A stretch of DNA of 64,000 nt from Bradyrhizobium sp. 190 (GCF_023073415.1 NZ_JADPJL010000065.1:186001-250000); one strand, 5' to 3'; positions 14,830 to 25,270 are shown, counted from the stretch's first letter. Numbers and translations are program-made. Notes: generated by a model from the letters alone, not told the origin.

Positions 14830-15155
14830 GTCCGGGCGGTACCCGCCCTGGGTATCCGCCTTATAGGCTTTCCTTATCTAGCATTGCCAATATGAAAAAT
14901 CCGCTTTCCCGCCAAGACGGTCGAACCGATTTCCTCAAGTTCGCGACTAAGGCAGACGGTGGGTCATAGCCTGTGATCCGCCCCTGACACAAAGCCAGCC
15001 GCCGGAACCCCGCCGGGCGGTGCGGCCGTGACCTTTTGGACTGCCAACGCCATGCATGCGACCTTTTCGCAAGCCGTTTCCACCGTCATCAGTCCGTCAC
15101 CTTTCCGACCATTTTTCGACGTTACGCGGCTGATGTCCGCGGCAAGGAGCCCATC
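14830..15155. other. Spacer between tRNA-Arg and the alpha-2-macroglobulin gene
   Basis: This divergent intergenic region should hold the tRNA promoter and the promoter of the A2M operon. CGGGCGGTACCCGCCC at 14832-14847 can form a hairpin just upstream of the tRNA. No gene seen. Confidence 0.5.
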
Positions 15156-18100
15156 ATGATCGGTTTGGTTCGCGCCACGGTGATTTGCGCCACGCTGGCG
15201 CTTGGCCTGACGGCGGCGGGCGCCGCGGACAAGGCGTTCAAGCGCGACGAACTGGCCGATTCGGCCGTCAAGCTGGAGGCCCAGATCAAGAGCGAGGCCG
15301 GGCCGGTCGCCAAATCCTCCGCGACACTGCGCAACGACGCCGATGCCGCCTTCAAGCGTTCCGACTTCCGCGTCGGCCTGCAGATCCTCGGCCAGATCGC
15401 CGCCACCACGCCCGAAGACAGCGCCAATTGGCTGAAACTCGCCAAAACCATCTTCCAGATCCGCGCCGCCAGTTCCAGCGAGCAGACCTTCCTGTACGAG
15501 CGCGCCTCGACCGCGGCCTACATTGCCTATCAGCGCGCCGGCAACCAGGCCGAGGAGGCCGATGCGCTGGCCGTGCTGGGCCGGGCGATGTCCGAGCGCA
15601 AGCTGTGGCGTCCGGCGCTGGATGCGTTGCGGCTGTCGCTCGACATGCGCGAGGTCGCCGAGGTCCGCGGCCAGTACGAGAAGATGCGCGACCAGCACGG
15701 TTTCCGGCTCTTGGACTACACCGTCGATTCCGACGGGGCCTCGCCGCGGGCCTGCTTCCAGTTCTCCGAAGACCTCGCCAAGCGGGTGGATTTCGCGCCC
15801 TTCGTGGCGTTGGCCGGCACCGACAAGCCGGCGCTGACGAGCGAGGGCAAGCAGCTCTGCGTCGACGGGCTGAAGCATGGCGAGCGCTACAACGTCAACC
15901 TGCGGGCCGGCCTGCCGTCCACGGTTAAGGAATCCTTACCGAAGTCGGCCGAGTTCAACATATATGTCCGCGACCGCAAGCCGTTCGTGCGCTTTACGGG
16001 CCGCGCCTATGTGCTGCCGCGCACCGGCCAGCGCGGCATCCCGCTGGTCAGCGTCAACACGCCGTCGGTGAACGTCAACGTGTTCCGGATCGGCGACCGT
16101 AACCTGATCAACACGGTGGTGGACAGCGATTTCCAGAAAACGCTCTCCAGCTACCAGCTCTCGGATTTGGGCAACGAGCGCGGCGTCAAGGTCTGGTCCG
16201 GCGAACTTGCGACCGCCAGCACGCTGAACCATGACGTGGTGACCGCGTTCCCGGTCGACCAAGTGCTCGGTGACCTGCAACCGGGTGTCTATGTCATGAC
16301 GGCCGCGGCCAAGGGTCCCGGCAGTGGCGACGATGACGGTACGCTCGCGACGCAATGGTTCATCGTCTCCGACATGGGCCTGACGGCGTTTTCCGGCAAT
16401 GACGGCATCCATGTGTTCGTCAATTCGCTGGCTTCGACTGAGGCCGTCGCCAAGGCCGAGGTGCGGCTGGTCGCGCGCAACAACGAGATACTCGCCACCC
16501 GCAAGACCGACGATGCCGGGCATGTGCTGTTCGAGGCGGGGCTGGCGCGCGGCGAGGGCGGGCTGTCGCCGGCCTTGCTGACGGTCATGAGCGACAAGGC
16601 GGACTATGCCTTCCTCAGCCTGAAGACCAATGCCTTCGACCTCACCGACCGCGGCGTGTCGGGCCGGGTGGTGCCGGCCGGCGCCGACGCCTTCGTCTAT
16701 GCCGAGCGCGGGGTCTACCGGTCGAACGAAACCGTCTACCTGACCGCGCTGCTGCGCGATGGGCAGGGCAACGCGATGGCGGGCGGGCCGCTGACGCTCG
16801 TGATCGAACGGCCGGATGGCGTCGAATTCCGCCGCGCTGTGCTGCCGGATCAGGGCGCGGGCGGGCGATCCATGGCCGTGTCGCTCAATTCGGCGGTCCC
16901 AACCGGGACCTGGCGGGCGCGCGCCTTTACCGATCCCAAGGGCTCGTCCATTGGCGAAACCACCTTCATGGTCGAGGACTACATCCCCGAACGGATCGAA
17001 TTAGACGTCTCGGCCAAGGAGAAGATGATCAAGGCTGAGACGCCGGTTGAACTGAAGGTCGCGGGCAAGTTCCTCTACGGCGCCCCGGCCTCGGGCCTGC
17101 AGCTCGAAGGCGACATGCTGGTAGCCCCAGCAGCCTCGGGGCGGCCGGGCTATCCCGGCTACCAGTTCGGCGTGGGGGACGACGAGACTGCCAGCAACGA
17201 GCGTACCCCGATCGAGAACCTGCCGGAGGCCGACGCCAATGGCGTGGCGACCTTCCCGGTGTCGCTGGCTAAGGCGCCGACGTCCACCCGGCCCCAAGAG
17301 GCGCAGATCTTCATCCGCATGGTGGAGACCGGCGGCAGGGCGGTCGAGCGCAAGCTGGTGCTGCCCGTGGCGCCGCAGGCGGCGCTGATCGGCATCAAGC
17401 CGCTATTCGGCGACAAGAGTGTTGCCGAGGGCGACAAGGCTGAGTTCGACGTCGTATTCGTCGGTCCCGACGGCAAGCAACTTTCGCGGGATGGTCTGCG
17501 TTACGAATTGCTGAAGATGGAATCCCGGTATCAGTGGTATCGGCAGAATTCGTCCTGGGAATATGAGCCGGTCAAGTCGACCAAGCGCGTCGCCGATGGC
17601 GACCTGACGCTGACGTCGGACAAGGCGGCGCGGGTGTCGCTCGCGCCGCAGGCTGGCCGCTATCGCCTTGACGTGAAATCGACCGAGGCGGATGGCCCGG
17701 TCACGTCGGTGCAGTTCGACGTCGGCTGGTACTCCGACGGCAGCGCCGATACGCCGGACCTGCTGGAAACCTCGGTCGACAAGCCGGAATACGCGTCCGG
17801 CGACACCATGGTGGTGTCAGTCAATGCCCGCACCGCTGGCAAGCTCACCATTAACGTGCTCGGCGACCGCCTGCTGACGACGCAAACCGTCGACGTCAAG
17901 GAAGGCACCCAGCAGGTTAGGCTTACCGTCGGCAAGGACTGGGGCACGGGCGCCTATGTGCTGGCGACGCTGCGCCGTCCACTCGATGCGGCGGCGTTGC
18001 GGATGCCGGGGCGGGCGATCGGCTTGAAGTGGTTCGGCATCGACAAGAAGACGCGCACGCTGCAGGTCGCGCTGTCGCCGCCACCCCTGGTGCGGCCCGG

Positions 18101-20366
18101 CACAAACTTAAAGATTCCCGTCAAGCTCGGCGGGCTCAATCCCGGCGAGGACGCCAAGATTGTCGTCGCCGCGGTCGATGTCGGCATTCTCAATTTGACC
18201 AACTACAAGCCGCCGGCGCCGGATGATTATTATCTCGGCCAGCGCCGCCTGACGTCCGAAATCCGCGACCTCTATGGGCAATTGATCGACGGCATGCAGG
18301 GCACGCGCGGTCAGATCCGGACCGGCGGCGATGGCGCCGGCGCCGAGCTGCAGGGTTCGCCGCCCACGCAGAAGCCCTTGGCGCTCTATTCGGGGATCGT
18401 CACGGTCGGCGCCGATGGCACTGCCGAAATCAGTTTCGACATTCCGGAATTCGCCGGCACCGCGCGGGTGATGGCGGTGGCGTGGAATTCGACCAAACTC
18501 GGCCGCGCCACCATCGACGTCACGGTGCGCGATCCCGTGGTGCTGACGGCGACGCTGCCGCGCTTCCTGCTCAATGGCGACAAGGGCACCATGAGTTTCG
18601 ACCTCGACAATGTCGAGGGCGCGCCGGGCGATTACAGCATCAGCGTCAAAACGTCGGGCCCGGTGAAGGTGACGGGCAATCCGACCGCCACCGTGAAGCT
18701 CGCGGCCAAGCAGCGGACCTCTATGGCGCTGGCGCTCGATGCCGCCGGCGCCGGCACTGCCAGTCTCGACGTCGACATCAAGGGCCCGAACGGGCTGACG
18801 CTGGCGCGGCACTATGCGCTCGACGTCAAGGCGGCGACGCAGGTGCTGGCGCGGCGTTCGATCCGGACATTGGCCAAAGGCGAGAGCCTGACGCTGACGC
18901 CGGACATGTTCTCCGACCTGGTATCGGGCACCGGCAGCGTGTCGCTGTCGGTGGGCCTCTCCACTGCGCTCGATGCGGCGACCATTCTGAAGGCGCTGGA
19001 TCGCTATCCGCACGGCTGTTCCGAGCAGATCACCAGCCGCGCGATGCCGCTGCTCTATGTCAACGACTTGGCAGCGGGTGCGCATCTGGCGATGGATACC
19101 GCGGTCGACCAGCGCATCAAGGACGCCATCGAACGGCTGTTGGCGCGGCAGGGCTCGAACGGCTCGTTCGGCCTGTGGTCGGCCGGCGGCGACGATTCCT
19201 GGCTCGATGCCTACGTGACCGACTTCCTGACCCGCGCCCGCGAAAAGGGATTTGCGGTGCCGGATGTGCTGTTCAAGAACGCGCTCGACCGCATCCGTAA
19301 CTCGGTGGTCAACGCCAACGAGCCGGAAAAGGACGGCGGCCGCGACCTGGCCTACGGCCTCTACGTGCTGGCCCGCAATGGCGCGGCGCCGATCGGCGAT
19401 CTTCGCTACCTCGCCGACACCAAGCTCTCCAATCTCGCCACGCCAATCGCGAAATCGCAGCTCGCGGCAGCGCTCGCCTTGGTCGGCGACAAGACGCGGG
19501 CGGAGCGGGTCTATGGCGCGGCGCTGGATGCGTTGGCGCCGAAGCCTGTGCTCGAGTTCGGCCGGGTCGATTACGGCTCGGCGCTGCGCGATGCGGCGGC
19601 GCTGGTCTCGCTCGCCAGCGAAGGCAATGCGCCGCGGGCGACGCTGACGCAGGCTGTGCAGCGGGTCGAAGTGGCGCGGGGCCTTTCGCCCTACACCTCC
19701 ACGCAGGAGAATGCCTGGCTGGTGCTGGCCGCGCGTGCGCTGTCGAAGGAGACGCTGGCGCTCGACATCGACGGATCGCCGGTGAAAGCCGCCGTCTATC
19801 GCAGCTACAAGGCCGAGACGGTGACCGGCAAGCCAGTCAAGATCACCAACACCGGCGATGCGCCGGTGCAGGCGGTGGTCTCGGTCTCGGGTTCGCCGGT
19901 TACCCCGGAGCCGGCGGCGTCCAACGGATTCAAGATCGAGCGCAATTACTTCACGCTCGACGGCAAGCCGGCCGATGTTACCAAGGCCAAGCAGAACGAT
20001 CGTTTCGCTGTGGTGTTGAAGATCACCGAGGCCAAGCCGGAATACGGGCACATCATGGTGGCCGATTATCTGCCGGCCGGTCTCGAGATCGACAACCCGC
20101 GGCTGGTGTCGTCGGGTGACTCGGGCACGCTGGACTGGATCGAGGACGGCGAGGAGCCGGAGCATACCGAGTTCCGCGACGACCGCTTCACGGCGGCCAT
20201 CGACCGCGCTAGCGACGACAAGTCGGTATTCACGGTTGCCTACATCGTGCGCGCGGTATCGCCCGGCAAATACGTGCTGCCGCAGGCCTATGTCGAGGAT
20301 ATGTACAACCCCTCGCGCTACGGCCGCTCCGGCACGGGTACGGTTGAGGTGCGTCCAGCGAAATGA
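15156..20366 (+). CDS. Bacterial alpha-2-macroglobulin (thioester-containing, YfhM type)
   Basis: This 1736-residue periplasmic protein is of the size of E. coli YfhM/ECAM. A signal peptide is followed by repeated MG-type beta domains, a bait-like region in the middle (about residues 690-720), a beta-rich region with VRDPVVLTATLPRFLLNGD, and the thioester domain with GCSEQ, where Cys1288 and Gln1291 would form the thioester. The alpha-helical thioester domain (YPHGCSEQITSRAMPLLYV) and receptor-like end follow. These proteins are thought to trap invading proteases and protect a damaged envelope. The next gene, pbpC, overlaps by four bases (ATGA), the classic pair. The ATG at 15156 follows AAGGAG at 15144-15149. 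There is no lipobox, so it is probably soluble rather than a lipoprotein. Confidence 0.93.
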   Translation: MIGLVRATVICATLALGLTAAGAADKAFKRDELADSAVKLEAQIKSEAGPVAKSSATLRNDADAAFKRSDFRVGLQILGQIAATTPEDSANWLKLAKTIFQIRAASSSEQTFLYERASTAAYIAYQRAGNQAEEADALAVLGRAMSERKLWRPALDALRLSLDMREVAEVRGQYEKMRDQHGFRLLDYTVDSDGASPRACFQFSEDLAKRVDFAPFVALAGTDKPALTSEGKQLCVDGLKHGERYNVNLRAGLPSTVKESLPKSAEFNIYVRDRKPFVRFTGRAYVLPRTGQRGIPLVSVNTPSVNVNVFRIGDRNLINTVVDSDFQKTLSSYQLSDLGNERGVKVWSGELATASTLNHDVVTAFPVDQVLGDLQPGVYVMTAAAKGPGSGDDDGTLATQWFIVSDMGLTAFSGNDGIHVFVNSLASTEAVAKAEVRLVARNNEILATRKTDDAGHVLFEAGLARGEGGLSPALLTVMSDKADYAFLSLKTNAFDLTDRGVSGRVVPAGADAFVYAERGVYRSNETVYLTALLRDGQGNAMAGGPLTLVIERPDGVEFRRAVLPDQGAGGRSMAVSLNSAVPTGTWRARAFTDPKGSSIGETTFMVEDYIPERIELDVSAKEKMIKAETPVELKVAGKFLYGAPASGLQLEGDMLVAPAASGRPGYPGYQFGVGDDETASNERTPIENLPEADANGVATFPVSLAKAPTSTRPQEAQIFIRMVETGGRAVERKLVLPVAPQAALIGIKPLFGDKSVAEGDKAEFDVVFVGPDGKQLSRDGLRYELLKMESRYQWYRQNSSWEYEPVKSTKRVADGDLTLTSDKAARVSLAPQAGRYRLDVKSTEADGPVTSVQFDVGWYSDGSADTPDLLETSVDKPEYASGDTMVVSVNARTAGKLTINVLGDRLLTTQTVDVKEGTQQVRLTVGKDWGTGAYVLATLRRPLDAAALRMPGRAIGLKWFGIDKKTRTLQVALSPPPLVRPGTNLKIPVKLGGLNPGEDAKIVVAAVDVGILNLTNYKPPAPDDYYLGQRRLTSEIRDLYGQLIDGMQGTRGQIRTGGDGAGAELQGSPPTQKPLALYSGIVTVGADGTAEISFDIPEFAGTARVMAVAWNSTKLGRATIDVTVRDPVVLTATLPRFLLNGDKGTMSFDLDNVEGAPGDYSISVKTSGPVKVTGNPTATVKLAAKQRTSMALALDAAGAGTASLDVDIKGPNGLTLARHYALDVKAATQVLARRSIRTLAKGESLTLTPDMFSDLVSGTGSVSLSVGLSTALDAATILKALDRYPHGCSEQITSRAMPLLYVNDLAAGAHLAMDTAVDQRIKDAIERLLARQGSNGSFGLWSAGGDDSWLDAYVTDFLTRAREKGFAVPDVLFKNALDRIRNSVVNANEPEKDGGRDLAYGLYVLARNGAAPIGDLRYLADTKLSNLATPIAKSQLAAALALVGDKTRAERVYGAALDALAPKPVLEFGRVDYGSALRDAAALVSLASEGNAPRATLTQAVQRVEVARGLSPYTSTQENAWLVLAARALSKETLALDIDGSPVKAAVYRSYKAETVTGKPVKITNTGDAPVQAVVSVSGSPVTPEPAASNGFKIERNYFTLDGKPADVTKAKQNDRFAVVLKITEAKPEYGHIMVADYLPAGLEIDNPRLVSSGDSGTLDWIEDGEEPEHTEFRDDRFTAAIDRASDDKSVFTVAYIVRAVSPGKYVLPQAYVEDMYNPSRYGRSGTGTVEVRPAK

Positions 20367-22531
20367 GCGATCAACTGAACCAGCAGGCTGGCGAGAAAGA
20401 CGTGGATGGCCGGGACAAGCCCGGCCATGACGGCGATGGCAGCGGGCGCCGCCGCTTTTTCCGGATCGCAGTGGTTCTGGCCTTTGTGCTTATAGTAACC
20501 ACCACCGCCTTCTCAGCCTGGGTCGTATCGCTCGGGCCGCTACCGCTGGAGCAGGCGCGCAAGGTTTCCACCACGATTGTCGACCGCAATGGCAAGCTGC
20601 TCCGCGCCTACGCGATGGCTGATGGGCGCTGGCGGCTGCCGGTCGACGCGAAGACCGCGGTCGATCCTACCTATCTCAAGCTGCTGCTGGCGTATGAAGA
20701 CCGCCGGTTCTGGTCGCATGGCGGCGTCGATCCGCTGGCGCTCGGGCGCGCCGCGCTTCAATTCGGCAGCAGCGGCCACATCGTTTCCGGCGGCTCGACC
20801 ATCACGATGCAATTGGCGCGGCTGATGGAGCCGCGGCGCGAGCGCTCGGTGTATGCAAAGCTGCGGCAGATGGTGCGCGCAGTCCAGCTCGAACGGCAAT
20901 TGAGCAAGGACGAGATCCTCGATCTGTATCTCGCGCTGGCGCCGTTCGGCGGCAACCTCGAAGGCATCCGCGCCGCCTCCATCGGCTATTTCGGCAAGGA
21001 GCCGAAACGGCTTTCGCTCGCGGAAGCAGCATTGTTGGTCGCGCTGCCGCAATCGCCGGAACGCCGCCGGCTCGATCGTTATCCGGAAGCCGCCCACGCC
21101 GCGCGCGACCGCGTGCTGGCCCGGATGGTCGAGGATGGCGTGGTGTCGAAAGAGGACGCGGCGCAGGCGAGGGCAGTCGCGGTACCGCGGCTGCGCAAGC
21201 CGATGCCGATCCTCGCGCCGCATTCCTCCGATGCCGCGATGTTGACGGCGAAAGATGCGCCGCTGATCAAGCTGACGCTGGATTCGGGCCTCCAGAAAAC
21301 GCTGGAGACGCTGGCGCGCGACCGCGCCGCGGCCCAGGGACCAAACATCTCGGTCGCGATCATCGCGGTCGACAATGAGAGCGGCGACGTGCTGGCCCGC
21401 GTCGGCTCACCCGATTATTTCGATGAGCGCCGCGCCGGGCAGGTCGACATGACGCGCGCGGTGCGCTCGCCGGGCTCGACACTGAAACCGTTCATCTATG
21501 GGCTCGCCTTCGAGGACGGCTTTGTGCATCCGGAGAGCCTGATCGACGACCGTCCCATTCGGTTCGGCTCCTATGCGCCGGAAAATTTCGACATGACATT
21601 TCAGGGCACGGTGCCGGTGCGCAAGGCGCTGCAGCTCTCCCTGAATGTGCCGGCGATTGCGCTGCTCGACCGGGTCGGATCGAGCCGGCTGTCGTCGCGG
21701 CTGAAGCAGGCCGGCGGCAATCTGGTGCTGCCGAAGGACGAAGCGCCGGGCCTTGCGATGGGCCTTGGCGGTGTCGGCGTCACCTTGCAGGATCTGGCGC
21801 AGCTCTACACAGGGCTGGCGCGGCTCGGCGCGGCGCGACCGCTGCGCGAGATCGTGCTGGCCCAAGAAAAAGATAAGGACGACCGCGAGCCTATGCGGCT
21901 GATGGACCAGGCTGCGGCCTGGCAGGTCGGCAACGTGCTGCTCGGAACACCGCCGCCGGAAAACGGCGTCCACAACAGGATCGCGTTCAAGACCGGCACC
22001 AGCTACGGCTATCGCGACGCGTGGTCGGTGGGTTTCGATGGCCGCATCACGATCGGCGTGTGGGTCGGGCGTCCCGACGGCGCGCCGGTGCCGGGCCTGG
22101 TCGGCCGCATCGCGGCAGCCCCGATCCTGTTCGACGCGTTTGCGCGCACCGGAAAGATCCCGGCAGCGCTGCCGAAGCCGCCGAAGGGCGCGCTGATTTC
22201 CAGCAATGCCAAGCTGCCGTTGCCGCTACGGCGCTTCCGCCCCGTCGGCGAACTGATCCGCACCGGAAACGATCAGATGCCGCGCATCCAGTTTCCCCTG
22301 AACGGCTCGCGGATCGACGTCGACCGTTCAGGCGGCGGGCAGGCCGCGCCGATGCCGGTCAAGGTTGCCGGGGGCGTGCTGCCACTGACCATCATGCTGA
22401 ACGGCACCTCGGTGGGCGAGATCGACAGCCGGCGCCAGCGGCTGGTTGATCCGCCCGGGCCCGGTTTTGCGCGCCTGACGGTGATCGATGCGACGGGGGC
22501 GGCCGATACCGTCGTGATCCGGATACAGTGA
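20363..22531 (+). CDS. pbpC: Penicillin-binding protein 1C (bifunctional glycosyltransferase/transpeptidase)
   Basis: A 722-residue class A PBP. A cytoplasmic start and one membrane anchor (about residues 34-55) are followed by the GT51 glycosyltransferase domain with catalytic E112 in YEDRRFWSHGG and GGSTITMQLARL. The transpeptidase has SPGSTLK (nucleophile S372, K375), SLN (426-428) and KTG (543-545). A C-terminal BiPBP_C beta domain (about 625-720) is typical of PbpC. It polymerises and crosslinks peptidoglycan in the periplasm; PbpC is thought to repair the wall where the A2M partner guards a breach. It is translationally coupled to the A2M gene by ATGA. All catalytic motifs are intact. 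Confidence 0.95.
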   Translation: MSDQLNQQAGEKDVDGRDKPGHDGDGSGRRRFFRIAVVLAFVLIVTTTAFSAWVVSLGPLPLEQARKVSTTIVDRNGKLLRAYAMADGRWRLPVDAKTAVDPTYLKLLLAYEDRRFWSHGGVDPLALGRAALQFGSSGHIVSGGSTITMQLARLMEPRRERSVYAKLRQMVRAVQLERQLSKDEILDLYLALAPFGGNLEGIRAASIGYFGKEPKRLSLAEAALLVALPQSPERRRLDRYPEAAHAARDRVLARMVEDGVVSKEDAAQARAVAVPRLRKPMPILAPHSSDAAMLTAKDAPLIKLTLDSGLQKTLETLARDRAAAQGPNISVAIIAVDNESGDVLARVGSPDYFDERRAGQVDMTRAVRSPGSTLKPFIYGLAFEDGFVHPESLIDDRPIRFGSYAPENFDMTFQGTVPVRKALQLSLNVPAIALLDRVGSSRLSSRLKQAGGNLVLPKDEAPGLAMGLGGVGVTLQDLAQLYTGLARLGAARPLREIVLAQEKDKDDREPMRLMDQAAAWQVGNVLLGTPPPENGVHNRIAFKTGTSYGYRDAWSVGFDGRITIGVWVGRPDGAPVPGLVGRIAAAPILFDAFARTGKIPAALPKPPKGALISSNAKLPLPLRRFRPVGELIRTGNDQMPRIQFPLNGSRIDVDRSGGGQAAPMPVKVAGGVLPLTIMLNGTSVGEIDSRRQRLVDPPGPGFARLTVIDATGAADTVVIRIQ

Positions 22532-22609
22532 CGAAAAAGCGCCCAGTGACCACAGGTTAGGGGAATCTGTGGTGTTGTTTGCAGTGCGGTTTCATCGTAT
22601 GCGAACAAC

Positions 22610-24352
22610 ATGGTGGAAACCTTCCAGCCCCCTCGCTTTGGAGCAGGCCAACAGCCTGTAAAACCTGCGCATTCCGGCCGCAGGCTGGCCGCGGCGTTCG
22701 ATTACGCGACCGCGAGCCATTTTCGCGCCATCGTGTTCCTGGTGCTCTGCGGTATCGTGCTTTTCCTGCCCGGCTTCTTCAATATTCCGGCGATCGACCG
22801 CGACGAGGCGCGGTTCGCGCAGGCGACCAAGCAGATGGTCGAAAGCGGCGATTTCGTCGACATCCGCTTTCAGGACGACGTCCGCTACAAGAAGCCGGTC
22901 GGCATCTATTGGCTACAGGCCGCCGTGGTGGAAACCGCCTCGTCGCTCGGCCTGCCGCGGGCGCAGTTGCGCATCTGGCTCTATCGGATTCCCTCCCTGA
23001 TCGGCGCCATCGGCGCGGTTCTGTTGACCTACTGGGCGGCGCTCGCCTTCGTCACGCGGCGCGGGGCCGCGTTGGCGGCGCTGATGATGTGCAGTTCCGT
23101 CCTGCTCGGCGCCGAAGCCCGGCTCGCCAAAACGGACGCGATGCTGCTGTTGACCGTTGTCGCAGCGATGGGGGCGATGGCGCGGGTCTATCTGTCCTGG
23201 CAACGCGGCGAGGACCCGGTGCGTCCGCCCTGGGCCGCGCCCGCGATCTTCTGGACCGCGCTCGCCGGCGGCATCCTGCTCAAGGGGCCGTTGATCCTGA
23301 TGTTCGTTGGCCTCACCATCCTGGCGCTCGCGATCCTCGACCGCTCGGCGGCATGGCTGTGGCGGCTGCGCCCGGTCTGGGGGCTGATGTGGACGCTGGT
23401 GCTGGTACTGCCATGGTTCGTCGCGATCTTCTGGCGCGCGGGCGAGGCCTTCTTCTCCAATTCGCTCGGCGGCGACATGCTGAGCAAGCTCGGCGCGCAG
23501 GAATCCCACGGCGCGCCGCCCGGCCTCTATCTGCTGCTGTTCTGGGTCACGTTCTGGCCGGGCGCGGCGCTGGCCGGGATGGCGGCACCGGCGGTATGGC
23601 GCGCGCGGCGGGAGCCCGGTGCGCAATATCTGCTGGCGTGGCTGGTGCCGTCCTGGATCGTGTTCGAACTGGTACTGACCAAGCTGCCGCATTACGTGCT
23701 GCCGCTCTATCCGGCGATTGCGATCCTCACCGCCGGCGCGCTGGAGCGCCGCGTGCTGTCACGGTCATGGCTAAGGCGCGGTGCGGCCTGGTGGTTTGTC
23801 GTTCCGGCGGGGGCATCCGTGATCGCCGTCATCGGCGCCATCAAGCTGACGCATTACCCCGCATTTCCGGCCTGGCCTTTCCTGGCAGTGGCGATGATCT
23901 TCGGCCTGATCGCGTGGTGGATGTTCGAGGACAGCCGTGCCGAGCGCTCGTTGTTGCATGCCGTAATCGCGGCGATGTTTCTGGCGATCGGAATCTACGG
24001 CATCGTCGTGCCGTCGCTGACGACGTTGTTTCCGAGCGCCGAGGTCGCGCGTGCGCTTCGCAACGTGGTCTGCGTCGGGCCGAAGGCCGCAGCAGCCGGC
24101 TTCCACGAGCCGAGCCTGGTCTTCATGACCGGCACCGGCACGCTGCTCACCGACGGATCGAGCGCCGCCGATTTCCTCGGGCAGGGCAGTTGCCGTTTTG
24201 CGCTGGTGGAATCGCGCACCGAACGCGCCTTCGTTCAGCGCGCCGAAGCCATCGGACTGCGCTACAACGTGGCGAAGCGGATCGAGGGCTATAATATCTC
24301 GCAGGGAAAGGCGATCTCGATCGCCATCTTCCGCTCGGAAGGCACGGAGTAG
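22610..24352 (+). CDS. ArnT-like glycosyltransferase family 39 membrane protein
   Basis: A 580-residue multi-pass protein with the GT39/ArnT opening: FLPGFFNIPAIDRDEARFAQ, where the DRDE acidic residues in the first periplasmic loop are the expected catalytic site, and YKKPVGIYWLQAAVV. About eleven further membrane segments precede a periplasmic C-terminal domain (about 470-580). ArnT-type enzymes move a sugar from a polyprenyl phosphate carrier to lipid A or another glycolipid on the periplasmic side. The downstream GT2 and LAB_N genes would make the sugar-phospholipid donor. The exact sugar (galacturonate, mannose or aminoarabinose) cannot be told. A gap of 78 bases follows pbpC, so it may have its own promoter. 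Confidence 0.82.
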   Translation: MVETFQPPRFGAGQQPVKPAHSGRRLAAAFDYATASHFRAIVFLVLCGIVLFLPGFFNIPAIDRDEARFAQATKQMVESGDFVDIRFQDDVRYKKPVGIYWLQAAVVETASSLGLPRAQLRIWLYRIPSLIGAIGAVLLTYWAALAFVTRRGAALAALMMCSSVLLGAEARLAKTDAMLLLTVVAAMGAMARVYLSWQRGEDPVRPPWAAPAIFWTALAGGILLKGPLILMFVGLTILALAILDRSAAWLWRLRPVWGLMWTLVLVLPWFVAIFWRAGEAFFSNSLGGDMLSKLGAQESHGAPPGLYLLLFWVTFWPGAALAGMAAPAVWRARREPGAQYLLAWLVPSWIVFELVLTKLPHYVLPLYPAIAILTAGALERRVLSRSWLRRGAAWWFVVPAGASVIAVIGAIKLTHYPAFPAWPFLAVAMIFGLIAWWMFEDSRAERSLLHAVIAAMFLAIGIYGIVVPSLTTLFPSAEVARALRNVVCVGPKAAAAGFHEPSLVFMTGTGTLLTDGSSAADFLGQGSCRFALVESRTERAFVQRAEAIGLRYNVAKRIEGYNISQGKAISIAIFRSEGTE

Positions 24353-24353
24353 G

Positions 24354-25199
24354 ATGTCCGCAAACTCCGTGGTCGCCGAATCCCAGAATTATGCTTCGCG
24401 CTTCGTGAAGCTGGCGTGGCTGTCGCTGGCGCAGCTCGTGCGCTCGCCGTCACATTCGCGGCGCGCCGAGGCTGCACGGCGGGCGGCGCGACACGTGTTG
24501 TGGCTGTCGGCGGGTCTTGGCGCTGCAATCATCGTGCTGATGTACGCGATCGACGCGTGGGAAATCGCCCAGATGCCGAAACGCGGCACGCCATCGCTGT
24601 GGTGGGTCCGCATTCTCACCGATTTCGGCAAGGACGAATATGTGCTGGCGGTGCTGGCCGTATTGCTGGTCGCGATTGCGATCGTCTCGCCGGCCTTGCG
24701 CGGCATCCAGCGCTCGCTGTTGCTTGGTCTCGGAACGCGGCTGCAGTTCATTTTCTGCGCGGTCGCCGTGTCCAATCTGGTCACCGAAGTGCTGAAATAT
24801 TGCATCGGCCGCGGCCGGCCGTTTGTCGGCGGCGAGGCCAATGCCTTTCACTTCTCGCACTTCGCGGGCAACCCGGCCTATTACAGCTTTCCGTCCGGCC
24901 ACGCCACGACCGCCTTTGCGCTGGCTTTCGCCGTGTCGGTCGTTTGGCCCCAGGCGCGCCATGCGATGGCCGCCTACGCCCTGATCATTGCGGCGACCCG
25001 TCTGGTGCTGCTGGCCCACCATCCGAGCGACGTGGTCGCCGGCGCGTTGGTCGGGACCATCGGCGCGATGTTCGTGCGTTACTGGTTTGCGGCCCGGCGG
25101 CTCGGATTTGCGATCCAGCGCGACGGTAGCATTGTGTCCCTCGTTGGGCCCTCATACGGACGCCTCAAAAGGGTTGCCCGGGGCGCTTCCGCCCCATAA
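24354..25199 (+). CDS. PAP2 superfamily lipid phosphatase
   Basis: A 281-residue membrane protein with all three PAP2 phosphatase motifs: KYCIGRGRP (148-156), FPSGHA (179-184) with the catalytic His183, and ATRLVLLAHHPSD (214-226). Five or six membrane helices are likely. Enzymes of this group remove phosphate from lipids such as undecaprenyl pyrophosphate, phosphatidylglycerol phosphate or lipid A (LpxE/LpxF). Being one base after an ArnT-like gene, it could either expose a lipid A position for sugar addition or recycle the polyprenyl phosphate. The long cytoplasmic start (about 45 residues, Ser/Arg-rich) is unusual. Confidence 0.85.
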   Translation: MSANSVVAESQNYASRFVKLAWLSLAQLVRSPSHSRRAEAARRAARHVLWLSAGLGAAIIVLMYAIDAWEIAQMPKRGTPSLWWVRILTDFGKDEYVLAVLAVLLVAIAIVSPALRGIQRSLLLGLGTRLQFIFCAVAVSNLVTEVLKYCIGRGRPFVGGEANAFHFSHFAGNPAYYSFPSGHATTAFALAFAVSVVWPQARHAMAAYALIIAATRLVLLAHHPSDVVAGALVGTIGAMFVRYWFAARRLGFAIQRDGSIVSLVGPSYGRLKRVARGASAP

Positions 25200-25270
25200 A
25201 AGCGGACGCCGCCTGACGGCCCGATACGCCCGGTTCCGGGGTCTCCCAAACCAACCAGACGAGTGCCGAT

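Noticed and set aside
18108..20165. 685-codon minus-strand frame across the alpha-2-macroglobulin gene
   Set aside because: Arg/His-rich mirror of the coding strand, with no domain; the plus strand carries the clear A2M thioester domain.
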